Below are positions 53,660-62,576 of a stretch of 64,000 bases of DNA, in pieces. The position numbers and the translations under genes are program-made. Each line of letters starts with the position of its first letter. Position 1 is the stretch's first letter. This DNA comes from Flavobacterium tagetis (GTDB lineage: Bacteria; Bacteroidota; Bacteroidia; Flavobacteriales; Flavobacteriaceae), in NCBI RefSeq assembly GCF_016735615.1, contig NZ_JAERSF010000001.1:1364001-1428000 (forward strand), in the 5' to 3' direction. The notes beneath the pieces are model-generated. The model was not told the DNA's origin and ran no database searches. It saw nothing but the letters and a program-made list of their open reading frames with translations.

Positions 53660-56059
53660 ATGAAAAACTCAAAATTAACCGCACTATTTTCTGCTTTTAT
53701 GTTTGGATTTTTAGCAGTTCCAAATGCAACTGCACAAATCCAAAATGCAGACGTACTGAATGCACCAATAGATATTAGCAAAGATTTTCAGAACTATCTG
53801 AATATTTTTTATTTTGCAGACGAACTAGCTTCTTTTGATCCTGCAACAGGAAAAGGAACCATCAAATATTTGAGATACAATTATAAAACACGTCAGGCTT
53901 TCAACAACATGATGATGAAACCAGATGTAGAAAAAGCAAACGAATTTCCAACAACAGAATATGCTGAATCTCCAGTTTTGCCATTCGAAATTCAGTTTGT
54001 TTCAGATAGAACAGTTAGAATCAAAACGACTTCTGGACCACAGTTTCATCCACAAAAGGAATCTTTAATGTTGATTGACGGCGTTGCGCCAAATCACCCT
54101 GAATTATGGAAATATGCTAAAATTGAAGGCGGTCATAGTTACACAAGCAAACACGGAAGAGTTGAAATATTAGTAAAACCTTGGCACGTAAAAATCTATG
54201 ATGAAAAAGGAAAACTGCTGACAAGCACACTTCACGATACTGACTTTAAAAACACGTATACACCAACACTTCCATTTTCTTACGTTCGCAGAAACAGCGA
54301 TTACTCAAGAAGTATGGGCGCAGCTTTTAGTTTAGAACCAGACGAAAAAATATTTGGTTGTGGAGAATCATTTACACAATTCAACAAACGCGGTTCAAAA
54401 GTAGTTTTATGGACAGATGATGCAAACGGAATCCAAAACGAAACCATGTATAAACCAATTCCGTTTTACATGAGCAGTCGTGGTTATGGAGTTTTCATGC
54501 ATCATTCAACACCAATTACAGTGGACTTTGGAAAATACTTTTCAAGTGCCAACGAAATGTACATTGGAGACGACGAAGCCGATTTATTTTTCTTCATTGG
54601 AGAACCAAAAGACATTTTAGATCAATACACGAATCTGACAGGAAAAGCGGCAATGCCTCCACTTTGGTCGTTCGGTTTCTGGATGAGCCGTATTACGTAT
54701 TTCTCTGAAAAAGAAGGAAGAGACGTAGCAAGAGATTTACGTAAATACAAAATCCCGACTGATGTTATTCACTTTGACACAGGTTGGTTTGATGTAGATT
54801 GGAGAAATAACTACGAGTTTGCAAAATCTCGTTTCCCAGACGCAACAAAAATGATGGCCGATTTAAAGAAAGATGGTTTTCAGGTTTGTCTTTGGCAATT
54901 ACCATATTTCACGCCAAAGAACACTTTGTTTCCAGAAATTATGGATAAAAACTTGGCGGTAAGAGACAGAAAAGGAAATCTTCCTTACGAAGATGCTGTT
55001 CTGGATTTCTCAAACCCTGAAACGATTTCTTGGTACCAAGGTAAATTGAAAAAGTTATTTGATGAAGGCGTTGCGGTTTTCAAAGTAGATTTTGGAGAAG
55101 CAGCACCGCCAGACGGAATTTACCATTCTGGAAGAACAGGTTTCTATGAGCATAATTTATATCCATTGAGATACAACAAAGCAGTTGCAGAAATTACTCA
55201 AAAAGAAAAAGGATATACTTTAATCTGGGCTAGAAGTACTTGGGCAGGTTCACAGCGTTATCCTTTACATTGGGGAGGAGATTCTGAAACTACAAATGGA
55301 GCAATGTCGGCAGAATTACGCGGCGGACTTTCATTAGGATTAAGCGGATTCAGTTTTTGGAGTCACGATGTTGGAGGATTTGCTACTAAATCTCCTGAAA
55401 ATATTTACAGAAGATGGACACCATTCGGAATGTTTACTTCGCACGTAAGAAGCCACGGAGAACCGCCTCGCGAACCTTGGTTGTACAGCAAAGAATTCTT
55501 AGAAGGATTTAGAAAAGCTGATAATATGCGTTACGAATTAATGCCATATATCTACGCTCAAGCTAAAGAAAGTTCAGAAAAAGGATTGCCAATGATGCGT
55601 GCTCTTTTTGTAGAATATCCAAACGATCCAGGAGCTTGGTTAGTTGACAATCAATATCTATTTGGTTCAAGTATGTTGGTTGCACCACTTTTTGAAGAGG
55701 TTGAAGAAAGAGATGTTTATCTTCCAGAAGGAACTTGGATCGATTACCAAACTAAAAAAGTGTACCAATCGGGCTGGCATAAAATCAAAGCAGGGGAAGT
55801 GCCAATTATAGTTTTAGTAAAAGACGGAACTGCAATTCCACACATAGGTTTAGCGCAGTCTACAAAGGATATGGATTGGAGTAAATTGACATTAAAAGTT
55901 TACGCAAGCGACAAAACGACTTCGGCAACAGCCAAAGTATTTTTACCAGAAGGCGATGCCGTACAAGAAATAAAAGTGAACAAAAACGGAAACAATTTCG
56001 AGGTATCAGCAAATCCATTAAACGGAAAAACCACTTTTAAAACGGAGTGGATTAAATAA
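53660..56059 (+). CDS. GH31 glycoside hydrolase, probable alpha-xylosidase
   Basis: A 799-residue family 31 enzyme with a signal peptide (residues 1-25, ending NATAQ). The N-terminal beta-sandwich (about 30-330) is followed by the barrel with catalytic nucleophile Asp477 in VFKVDFGE and acid/base Asp541 in LHWGGDSE. WMSRITYFSEKEG and IHFDTGWFDVDWRNN near the active site resemble YicI-type alpha-xylosidases more than alpha-glucosidases. A proximal and distal beta domain end the protein. An alpha-xylosidase is the clearest pointer to a xylosylated glucan such as xyloglucan as substrate of this locus. Confidence 0.93.
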   Translation: MKNSKLTALFSAFMFGFLAVPNATAQIQNADVLNAPIDISKDFQNYLNIFYFADELASFDPATGKGTIKYLRYNYKTRQAFNNMMMKPDVEKANEFPTTEYAESPVLPFEIQFVSDRTVRIKTTSGPQFHPQKESLMLIDGVAPNHPELWKYAKIEGGHSYTSKHGRVEILVKPWHVKIYDEKGKLLTSTLHDTDFKNTYTPTLPFSYVRRNSDYSRSMGAAFSLEPDEKIFGCGESFTQFNKRGSKVVLWTDDANGIQNETMYKPIPFYMSSRGYGVFMHHSTPITVDFGKYFSSANEMYIGDDEADLFFFIGEPKDILDQYTNLTGKAAMPPLWSFGFWMSRITYFSEKEGRDVARDLRKYKIPTDVIHFDTGWFDVDWRNNYEFAKSRFPDATKMMADLKKDGFQVCLWQLPYFTPKNTLFPEIMDKNLAVRDRKGNLPYEDAVLDFSNPETISWYQGKLKKLFDEGVAVFKVDFGEAAPPDGIYHSGRTGFYEHNLYPLRYNKAVAEITQKEKGYTLIWARSTWAGSQRYPLHWGGDSETTNGAMSAELRGGLSLGLSGFSFWSHDVGGFATKSPENIYRRWTPFGMFTSHVRSHGEPPREPWLYSKEFLEGFRKADNMRYELMPYIYAQAKESSEKGLPMMRALFVEYPNDPGAWLVDNQYLFGSSMLVAPLFEEVEERDVYLPEGTWIDYQTKKVYQSGWHKIKAGEVPIIVLVKDGTAIPHIGLAQSTKDMDWSKLTLKVYASDKTTSATAKVFLPEGDAVQEIKVNKNGNNFEVSANPLNGKTTFKTEWIK

Positions 56060-56065
56060 AAGTTA

Positions 56066-56124
56066 GCCACTAATTGCACGAATTTCCACGAATTGAATTG
56101 GTGTTAATTTGTGTAATTAGTGGC
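56066..56124. repeat. Palindromic intergenic repeat (GCCACTAATT type)
   Basis: GCCACTAATTGCAC (56066-56079) pairs with GTGTAATTAGTGGC (56111-56124) with 13 of 14 positions matching. It follows the GH31 stop by 6 bases. Confidence 0.75.
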
Positions 56125-56134
56125 AAAAAAAATA

Positions 56135-56408
56135 GCCACAGATTACACAGATTAAAAGGATTAAAAATTGAGAATTCAAAATTAAAAATCTGCTAGATCT
56201 GCGAGAAAAATATTTAAACACATAGAAACATAGGTTCTTGTTTGTGAAAAAGAAAGCAAAAAGAAACAAGTTTCTAACACATAGAAAAGCTATGTGAATT
56301 TATGCAAGTGAAACGCCTTTTATAGGTTTTCAATAAACTATGTTTCTATGTGTTTAAAAAATATAGCCACAGTTTTAAAAATCCTTTCTAATCCTTTTAA
56401 TCAGTGGC
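56135..56408. repeat. 274-bp nested palindromic element between GH31 and GH97
   Basis: Outer arms: GCCACAGATT... at 56135 against ...AATCAGTGGC ending at 56408, with AAAAGGATTA words in both. Middle arms: 18-bp AAACACATAGAAACATAG (56216-56233) with its complement at 56338-56355. Inner arms: CACATAG (56278-56284) with CTATGTG (56290-56296). No ORF is contained. The organisation suggests repeat units inserted inside one another. Confidence 0.7.
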
Positions 56409-56431
56409 AAAAAAATATAATACCAAAAAAC

Positions 56432-58438
56432 ATGAAAAACTATCTAATTCTCCCAGCCGTATTGTTTTCGATAGCAATAGGCTACAGTCAAAAAACGAAA
56501 AGCGCTTACGAATTGGCATCGCCAAACGGAAAAAACAAAATCAAATTTGAGCTGGTAAAAAATGCTCCAAAATATGCCGTTTCTCACGGAAAGACAGAAG
56601 TAATTTCTCCGTCAGATATGGGATTTGTATTGAAAGGAAATGAAGACTTAAGTTCAAACTTTGAAATTAAAGGAGCGAAGGCTTCTACGTTTGATGAAAC
56701 TTGGGAACAAGTTTGGGGAGAAAAGAAAAACATCCGAAATCACTACAATCAATTGGTAGTCGATTTACAGCAGAAAACAGGAAACAAAAGAAAGTTGCAG
56801 ATTCAGTTTCGTGCTTTTGACGACGGAGTAGCTTTTAGATATGTGTATCCAAAACAAAATGTAAAAGACAGTATTTTCATCATGGATGAAAAAACGACTT
56901 TCAATTTAAAAGAAGACGGAAAAGCATGGTGGATTCCTGCAAACCGACCAGATCGTGATGAATATTTATTTAAAGATGCACCAGTAAGTACATTAGATAC
57001 TGTTTTAACTCCCTTAACAATCGAAAGCAAAAGTGGATTAGCGTTAAGTTTCCACGAAGCAAACCTAATCGATTTTGCGAGTATGACTTTGGTAAACACA
57101 AAAGGAACAGAATTAAAATCGGATTTGGTGCCTTGGGCTGACGGAATTAAAGTTCGCGTTAAAGATTCGTTTACTTCATCTTGGAGAACACTTCAAATTG
57201 GAGAAAATGCAGGTGAATTGATTACTTCTTATTTGGTTTTAAACTTAAATGAACCAAACAAATTAAAGAATACAAACAGCTATTTCAAACCGTATAAATA
57301 TTTAGGAATCTGGTGGGGAATGCACATCGGAAAATATACTTTCTGGGAAAGCGACAAACAAGGTGCAACAACCAAACACGCTGAAGAATATATTGATTTT
57401 ACAGCAAAAGAAGGTTTTCATCATTTATTGATCGAAGGATGGAACAAAGGCTGGACACCAGCTTGGTATGAAAATCGTATGCATATGTTCAGTTTTACGA
57501 AAAGTGCCGACAATTTCGATTTAGAAAAAGTAGTTGAATACGGAAAGAAAAAGAACATCGAATTAATCGGTTATCACGAAACAGGTTCAAACTTAATTAA
57601 CTATTTAAAAGAAGTTGATGAAGGTTTTGCATTATACAAAAAACTTGGAATTCATACCGTAAAAATCGGTCACGTAGGTTCTAAATTGAATATGAAACAA
57701 ATGCACTTCGGACAGTTTGGAGTAAATTATTTCAGATATATTTTAGAAAAAGCAGCACAATATGATTTAGCGGTTTTATACCATGAATCAATAAAAGATA
57801 CGGGAGAAAGAAGAACTTTTCCAAACATGGTTTCAAGAGAAGCAGCGCGCGGACAAGAATATAACGCTTGGAGCGAAGGAAATCCGCCAAATCACTTAAC
57901 GATTATTCCGTTTACAAGATTGCTTTCTGGTCCAATGGATTTCACGCCTGGAATTTTTGATGTTGAGGTAAAACAAGGTTATCCAGGAAAAAGAATTCAG
58001 GGAACAGTTGGGCAGCAATTGGCATTGTATGTAACGATTTATTCTCCGATTCAAATGTTGGCAGATCTTCCAGAAAATTACGAAGGAAAACCAGCTTTAC
58101 AATTCTTAAAAGACGTTCCAACAGATTGGGAAGACACAAAAATCTTAGAAGGTAAAATTGGTGAATACATTACCACAGCAAGAAAAGACAGAAATAGCGC
58201 TGACTGGTATTTAGGAACTTTGACAAATGAAAAACCGCGAAATGTTGAGGTTGCATTATCATTCTTAGATCCAAATGCCACTTACGAAGCACAAATTTAT
58301 GTTGATGCTGAAGGAACAGATCAAACACACAATCCAGAAGCAGTTGCCATTTCTAAGAAAACAGTAAAAGCTTCAGATAAATTACAATTGAAATTAGGCG
58401 GAGCTGGCGGTGGAGCAGTGAGATTTAAAAAATTATAA
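56432..58438 (+). CDS. GH97 glycoside hydrolase
   Basis: A 668-residue family 97 enzyme; ATG 56432 gives the signal peptide MKNYLILPAVLFSIAIGYSQ, whereas the longest frame would start 84 bases earlier inside the repeat. The N-terminal beta-super-sandwich (about 25-280) leads into the barrel with FHHLLIEGWNKGWTP, a GYHETGSN loop, VKIGHVGSKL, VLYHESIKDTGERRTFPNM, REAARGQEYNAW and GPMDFTPGIFD. Glutamates in HET, HES and REAARGQE correspond to those used by inverting SusB-type alpha-glucosidases, rather than to the Asp nucleophile of retaining GH97 alpha-galactosidases; I could not confirm this by alignment. A C-terminal beta domain ends the protein. Confidence 0.92.
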   Translation: MKNYLILPAVLFSIAIGYSQKTKSAYELASPNGKNKIKFELVKNAPKYAVSHGKTEVISPSDMGFVLKGNEDLSSNFEIKGAKASTFDETWEQVWGEKKNIRNHYNQLVVDLQQKTGNKRKLQIQFRAFDDGVAFRYVYPKQNVKDSIFIMDEKTTFNLKEDGKAWWIPANRPDRDEYLFKDAPVSTLDTVLTPLTIESKSGLALSFHEANLIDFASMTLVNTKGTELKSDLVPWADGIKVRVKDSFTSSWRTLQIGENAGELITSYLVLNLNEPNKLKNTNSYFKPYKYLGIWWGMHIGKYTFWESDKQGATTKHAEEYIDFTAKEGFHHLLIEGWNKGWTPAWYENRMHMFSFTKSADNFDLEKVVEYGKKKNIELIGYHETGSNLINYLKEVDEGFALYKKLGIHTVKIGHVGSKLNMKQMHFGQFGVNYFRYILEKAAQYDLAVLYHESIKDTGERRTFPNMVSREAARGQEYNAWSEGNPPNHLTIIPFTRLLSGPMDFTPGIFDVEVKQGYPGKRIQGTVGQQLALYVTIYSPIQMLADLPENYEGKPALQFLKDVPTDWEDTKILEGKIGEYITTARKDRNSADWYLGTLTNEKPRNVEVALSFLDPNATYEAQIYVDAEGTDQTHNPEAVAISKKTVKASDKLQLKLGGAGGGAVRFKKL

Positions 58439-58453
58439 TTATAGATTTAGTAT

Positions 58454-58559
58454 CCTAACAGGTTTCCAAAACCTGTTAGGTATCACTATCACATCACAAA
58501 TAAAGAAACTTTTAGATTGGGTAAAATAAATACCTAACAGGTTTCTAAAACCTGTTAGG
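58454..58559. repeat. Two copies of a CCTAACAGGTTT hairpin, GH97-GH39 gap
   Basis: CCTAACAGGTTT with AAACCTGTTAGG forms a 12-bp perfect stem and a 3-base loop at 58454-58480, and again at 58533-58559, the two starting 79 bases apart. No T-run follows either hairpin, so they are probably not terminators. Confidence 0.85.
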
Positions 58560-58579
58560 ATAACAAAAACAATTTTCAG

Positions 58580-60151
58580 ATGAAAAGAATTTTAATAGTA
58601 CTGGTTTTAATTCATTCCATCCAAATCATTGGACAAAACAATAATGCTGAAAACCGAATCATAAAAGTTGATTTTAAAAAAGAAGCAGGAAAATTAAACA
58701 CCATGTTTAAAGAATGCATTGGAGCCGGAAGAGCAAACGAAGGTTTGAGAGCCGACTGGCAGCAACAATTAGCATTGGTTAAAAAAGAATGCGATTTTAA
58801 ATATATCCGTTTTCATGGTTTATTGTCTGATGATATGGCAGTTTATCGCGAAGACGAAAAAGGAAATCCGGAATACAACTACCAATATGTGGACGTTTTA
58901 TTTGATTATATTGTAAGTCTGAAAATGAAACCGTTTGTTGAATTAGGTTTTATGCCAAATGCATTGGCAAGCGGAAAAGAAACTATTTTTTGGTGGAAAG
59001 GAAACGTAACGCCTCCAAAAGATTATAAAAAATGGGAAGATTTGATTCGAAATCTAACTGCGCATTTCAAAGAACGTTACGGAGACGAAGAAGTAAAAAC
59101 ATGGTATTTTGAAGTTTGGAACGAACCGAATTTATCACCAGGTTTTTGGAGCAGTACTCAGGAAGAATATTATAAATTATACGATTACGCAGCCCGAGGC
59201 GTAAAAGCAGTAAACAAAGAATATAAAGTCGGCGGACCGGCAACGGCAGGTTCTGCTTGGGTTTCTGAAACAATTGATTTTTGTGCTAAAAATAATGTTC
59301 CGATGGATTTTGTTTCGACGCATACCTACGGAGTAAAACACGGATATTTGGACGAATTCGGAACTTCGGGAACGATTTTAAATCAGGACGAATGGAGTGT
59401 AAGCGGTGAAATTATTCATTCTAGAAAATTGATTACGGAATCGGCTAAACCAAATTTAGAATTGCATTATACAGAATGGAGTTCGTCTTATACACCGGCA
59501 GATCCAATTCACGATAGCTATCATTCCGCAGCGTATATTTTGCAGAAATTAAAACAAGTTGGAAATGCCGCAAACTCAATGTCATATTGGGTTTTTACCG
59601 ATATTTTTGAAGAAGCAGGACCAAGATTTACGCCATTTCACGGCGGTTTCGGATTACTGAATACACAGGGAATTAAAAAGCCAGCCTATTTCTCTTATTA
59701 TCTAATGAATAAATTGGGAGAAACAGAACTTCAAAATTCGGATAAAACTTCCTGGACTTCTAAAAATGCAAAAGGAGATGTTCAGGTTTTACTTTGGGAT
59801 TTTACCAATACACATCCGGGAGATAAAGAACTGAATCAAACGTATTATATAAAAGATCTTCCATCAAAAGAAAAAGGAAAAGTAAAAGTTGAGGTGGACG
59901 GAATGCAGAAAGGGAAATATCTTTTAGAAATTTACAAAGTAGGATATAAAGTAAATGACGCTTACGCGGATTATTTAGCGATGAATAAACCAAGTCAGCT
60001 TACACGTCAACAAGTTAATTCTCTAAAAGAGAAAAATAACGGCGCGCCCATTTCGACAGAAAAAATCACAATTGACGGAAAAGGAACTTTCAGTAAAGAA
60101 TTTAAAATCAATGAAAATGATGTTGTCATGCTGAATTTGATTAAACAATAA
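58580..60151 (+). CDS. GH39-family glycoside hydrolase (beta-xylosidase-like)
   Basis: A 523-residue secreted enzyme (signal peptide residues 1-18, IHSIQIIGQ). The TIM barrel carries the clan GH-A pair: acid/base Glu182 in FEVWNEPNL and nucleophile Glu299 in HYTEWSSSY, spaced as in GH39. YIRFHGLLSDDM and VSTHTYG are further family marks. A beta-sandwich at the C-terminus (about 395-520) is usual. GH39 includes beta-xylosidases and alpha-iduronidases; in this setting beta-xylosidase activity on released xylose side chains or short xylosides is the simplest reading. Confidence 0.88.
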   Translation: MKRILIVLVLIHSIQIIGQNNNAENRIIKVDFKKEAGKLNTMFKECIGAGRANEGLRADWQQQLALVKKECDFKYIRFHGLLSDDMAVYREDEKGNPEYNYQYVDVLFDYIVSLKMKPFVELGFMPNALASGKETIFWWKGNVTPPKDYKKWEDLIRNLTAHFKERYGDEEVKTWYFEVWNEPNLSPGFWSSTQEEYYKLYDYAARGVKAVNKEYKVGGPATAGSAWVSETIDFCAKNNVPMDFVSTHTYGVKHGYLDEFGTSGTILNQDEWSVSGEIIHSRKLITESAKPNLELHYTEWSSSYTPADPIHDSYHSAAYILQKLKQVGNAANSMSYWVFTDIFEEAGPRFTPFHGGFGLLNTQGIKKPAYFSYYLMNKLGETELQNSDKTSWTSKNAKGDVQVLLWDFTNTHPGDKELNQTYYIKDLPSKEKGKVKVEVDGMQKGKYLLEIYKVGYKVNDAYADYLAMNKPSQLTRQQVNSLKEKNNGAPISTEKITIDGKGTFSKEFKINENDVVMLNLIKQ

Positions 60152-60241
60152 TAGAGAGAAAACCACAACATAAAAATAGTATTAACTGCATTTAAAGATG
60201 ATGCGTGAGGAATCTCTTTAAATCAAAACACCTAACTATCT

Positions 60242-62479
60242 ATGAAAAACAAAATGATATTCCTTTCATCAGCTTTGGTTTTTGCATTTTTTACTTCTTG
60301 TAAAAATGATGCACAGACGTTAGCTTCAAATTCGGCACAAACCGAAGAATACGTTGGAAAAGAAATAAGTACAGATCATGATGCAGAAATTGATAAATTG
60401 ATTTCGCAAATGACATTAGAAGAAAAAATTGGAATGCTTCACGGAAACAGCATGTTTGCCAATGCAGGCGTAAAACGTTTAGGAATTCCGGAATTAAAAA
60501 TGGCCGATGGTCCGTTGGGAGTTCGTGAAGAAATTTCAAGAGACAATTGGGCTCCCGCAGGTTGGACAAACGATTTTGCGACTTATTATCCTGCTGGAGG
60601 TGCTTTAGCGGCAACCTGGAACGCAGAAATGGCACATACTTTTGGAACCAGTTTAGGAGAAGAATTACGTGCAAGAGACAAAGACATGTTGCTTTCGCCA
60701 GCCATCAATATGGTAAGAACACCGCTTGGAGGAAGAACGTACGAATATATGTCTGAAGACCCATTTTTGAATAAAAAAATCGCGGTGCCTTTGATTGTTG
60801 GTTTACAAGAAAAAGATGTAATGGCGTGTGTAAAACATTACGCAGCAAACAATCAGGAAACAAATCGTGATTTTGTAGATGTACAAATTGACGAGCGTAC
60901 ACTTCGTGAAATTTATCTTCCAGCTTTTGAAGCTTCGGTTAAAGAAGCAAAAGCATACAGTATAATGGGAGCTTACAATAAATTCAGAGGAGAATATTTA
61001 TGTGAGAATGATTATATGCTGAATAAAATCCTTCGTGACGAATGGGGATTCAAAGGAATTGTAGTTTCGGATTGGGCTGCAGTTCATTCTACAGCAAAGT
61101 CTTTGAAAAATGGTTTAGATATTGAAATGGGAACACCAAAACCGTTCAATGAATTTTTCTTAGCCGATAAATTAATTGCTGCCGTTAAATCTGGAGAAGT
61201 TTCAGAAAAAGAAATTGATTTGCATGTAAAACGCATTTTAAGAACATTATTTCAGGTAAAAGCAATGGGCGGCGGAACACGAGCAAAAGGAAGCATCGCA
61301 ACTGAAGCACATTACCAAGACGCCTACAAAATTGCAGCTGAAGCAATTGTATTATTGAAAAACGAAAACAATGCATTGCCATTAAAATTAGACGGAGTTA
61401 AATCTATTGCCGTAATCGGAAACAATGCAACAAAGAAAAATGCTCTTGGCGGATTTGGAGCGGGTGTAAAAACAAAGAGAGAAGTTACGCCTCTTGAAGG
61501 TCTTAAAAACAGATTGCCTTCATCAGTTAAAATCAATTATGCGGAAGGATATTTAGAGCGTTACGATAAGAAAAATAGAGGAAACTTAGGAAATATTACG
61601 GCTAATGGTCCAGTTACAATTGATGCTTTAGATCCAGCAAAAGTTCAGGAAGCAGTAGAAGCAGCTAAAAGTTCTGATGTTGCAATTATTTTTGCGGGTT
61701 CAAACCGTGATTACGAAACAGAAGCTTCGGATAGAAGAGATTTACATTTGCCTTTTGGACAAGAAGAATTAATCAAAAAAGTAATCGAAGCGAATCCAAA
61801 AACGATTGTAGTTTTTGTTGCCGGAGCTCCATTTGATATTAATGAAATAAGCAAAAAATCGCAAGCTGTGGTTTGGTCTTGGTTTAATGGTTCTGAAGGA
61901 GGAAATGCTTTGGCTGATGTTATTTTAGGAAAAGTAAATCCGTCAGGAAAATTACCTTGGACAATGCCGGTTGCTTTAAAAGATTCTCCTGCGCATGCCA
62001 CAAACAGTTTCCCAGGAGACAAAGCCGTTAATTATGCTGAAGGAATCTTGATTGGATACCGTTGGTTTGATACTAAAAATGTTGCACCATTATATCCTTT
62101 TGGTTACGGATTATCATATACGACTTTCGCGCTTGATAATGCAAAAGCAAATAAAGATTCTTACGCTCAAAACGATGTAATCGAAGTTACAGTTGAGGTT
62201 AAAAACACAGGAAAAGTAGACGGAAAAGAGGTAGTACAATTATATACTTCAAAATCGGATTCTAAAATTACTCGTGCAGCACAAGAGTTAAAAGGATTCA
62301 AAAAAGCGGATGTAAAAGCTGGAAGTTCAGAAAAAGTAACCATCAAAGTGCCGGTAAAAGAATTGGCTTACTACGATGTTGCTGCTAAAAAATGGACGGT
62401 TGAACCAGGAAAATATACCATCAAATTGGGAACTTCTTCAAGAGATATTAAAAAAGAAATTCAGATAACAGTTAAATAA
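60242..62479 (+). CDS. GH3 glycoside hydrolase (beta-glucosidase-like), lipoprotein
   Basis: A 745-residue family 3 enzyme. The lipobox ends FFTSC (Cys about 20) without an acidic export signal, suggesting a periplasmic-side lipoprotein. Barrel domain: MADGPLGVREE, SPAINMVRTPLGGRTYEYMSED split at residues about 152-173, CVKHYAANNQETNRD, and the nucleophile Asp277 in VVSDWAAVHST. The alpha/beta sandwich (about 360-580) and a fibronectin-III-like C-terminus (about 640-740) follow. It would release glucose from de-branched cello-oligosaccharides. A strong hairpin terminator lies after it. Confidence 0.95.
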   Translation: MKNKMIFLSSALVFAFFTSCKNDAQTLASNSAQTEEYVGKEISTDHDAEIDKLISQMTLEEKIGMLHGNSMFANAGVKRLGIPELKMADGPLGVREEISRDNWAPAGWTNDFATYYPAGGALAATWNAEMAHTFGTSLGEELRARDKDMLLSPAINMVRTPLGGRTYEYMSEDPFLNKKIAVPLIVGLQEKDVMACVKHYAANNQETNRDFVDVQIDERTLREIYLPAFEASVKEAKAYSIMGAYNKFRGEYLCENDYMLNKILRDEWGFKGIVVSDWAAVHSTAKSLKNGLDIEMGTPKPFNEFFLADKLIAAVKSGEVSEKEIDLHVKRILRTLFQVKAMGGGTRAKGSIATEAHYQDAYKIAAEAIVLLKNENNALPLKLDGVKSIAVIGNNATKKNALGGFGAGVKTKREVTPLEGLKNRLPSSVKINYAEGYLERYDKKNRGNLGNITANGPVTIDALDPAKVQEAVEAAKSSDVAIIFAGSNRDYETEASDRRDLHLPFGQEELIKKVIEANPKTIVVFVAGAPFDINEISKKSQAVVWSWFNGSEGGNALADVILGKVNPSGKLPWTMPVALKDSPAHATNSFPGDKAVNYAEGILIGYRWFDTKNVAPLYPFGYGLSYTTFALDNAKANKDSYAQNDVIEVTVEVKNTGKVDGKEVVQLYTSKSDSKITRAAQELKGFKKADVKAGSSEKVTIKVPVKELAYYDVAAKKWTVEPGKYTIKLGTSSRDIKKEIQITVK

Positions 62480-62511
62480 AACTTGTTATTGCTAAAAAAT
62501 AACCAAACCAC

Positions 62512-62545
62512 CAACGCCAGCCCACTATAAGCTGGCGTTGATTTT
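62512..62545 (+). terminator. Hairpin terminator between GH3 and GH5
   Basis: CAACGCCAGC (62512-62521) pairs with GCTGGCGTTG (62531-62540), a GC-rich 10-bp stem with a 9-base loop and a short T-run (ATTTT). Only about 32 bases remain before the ATG of the GH5 gene. Confidence 0.75.
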
Positions 62546-62547
62546 AA

Positions 62548-62568
62548 AAACTTACACTTAACTTAAAC
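62548..62568 (+). promoter_or_regulatory. 21-base leader element shared with the susC control region
   Basis: The same 21 bases occur at 45093-45113. Both copies end 8-9 bases before an ATG (62577 and 45123). It contains repeated ACTTA and AACTTAA words; a similar AACTTAAACTTA also lies before susC (about 45320-45332). Confidence 0.5.
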
Positions 62569-62576
62569 CAAACCAA

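Noticed and set aside
56348..56431. Longer N-terminus for the GH97 protein
   Set aside because: The extra 28 codons lie within the palindromic repeat and would displace a perfect signal peptide that starts at 56432.
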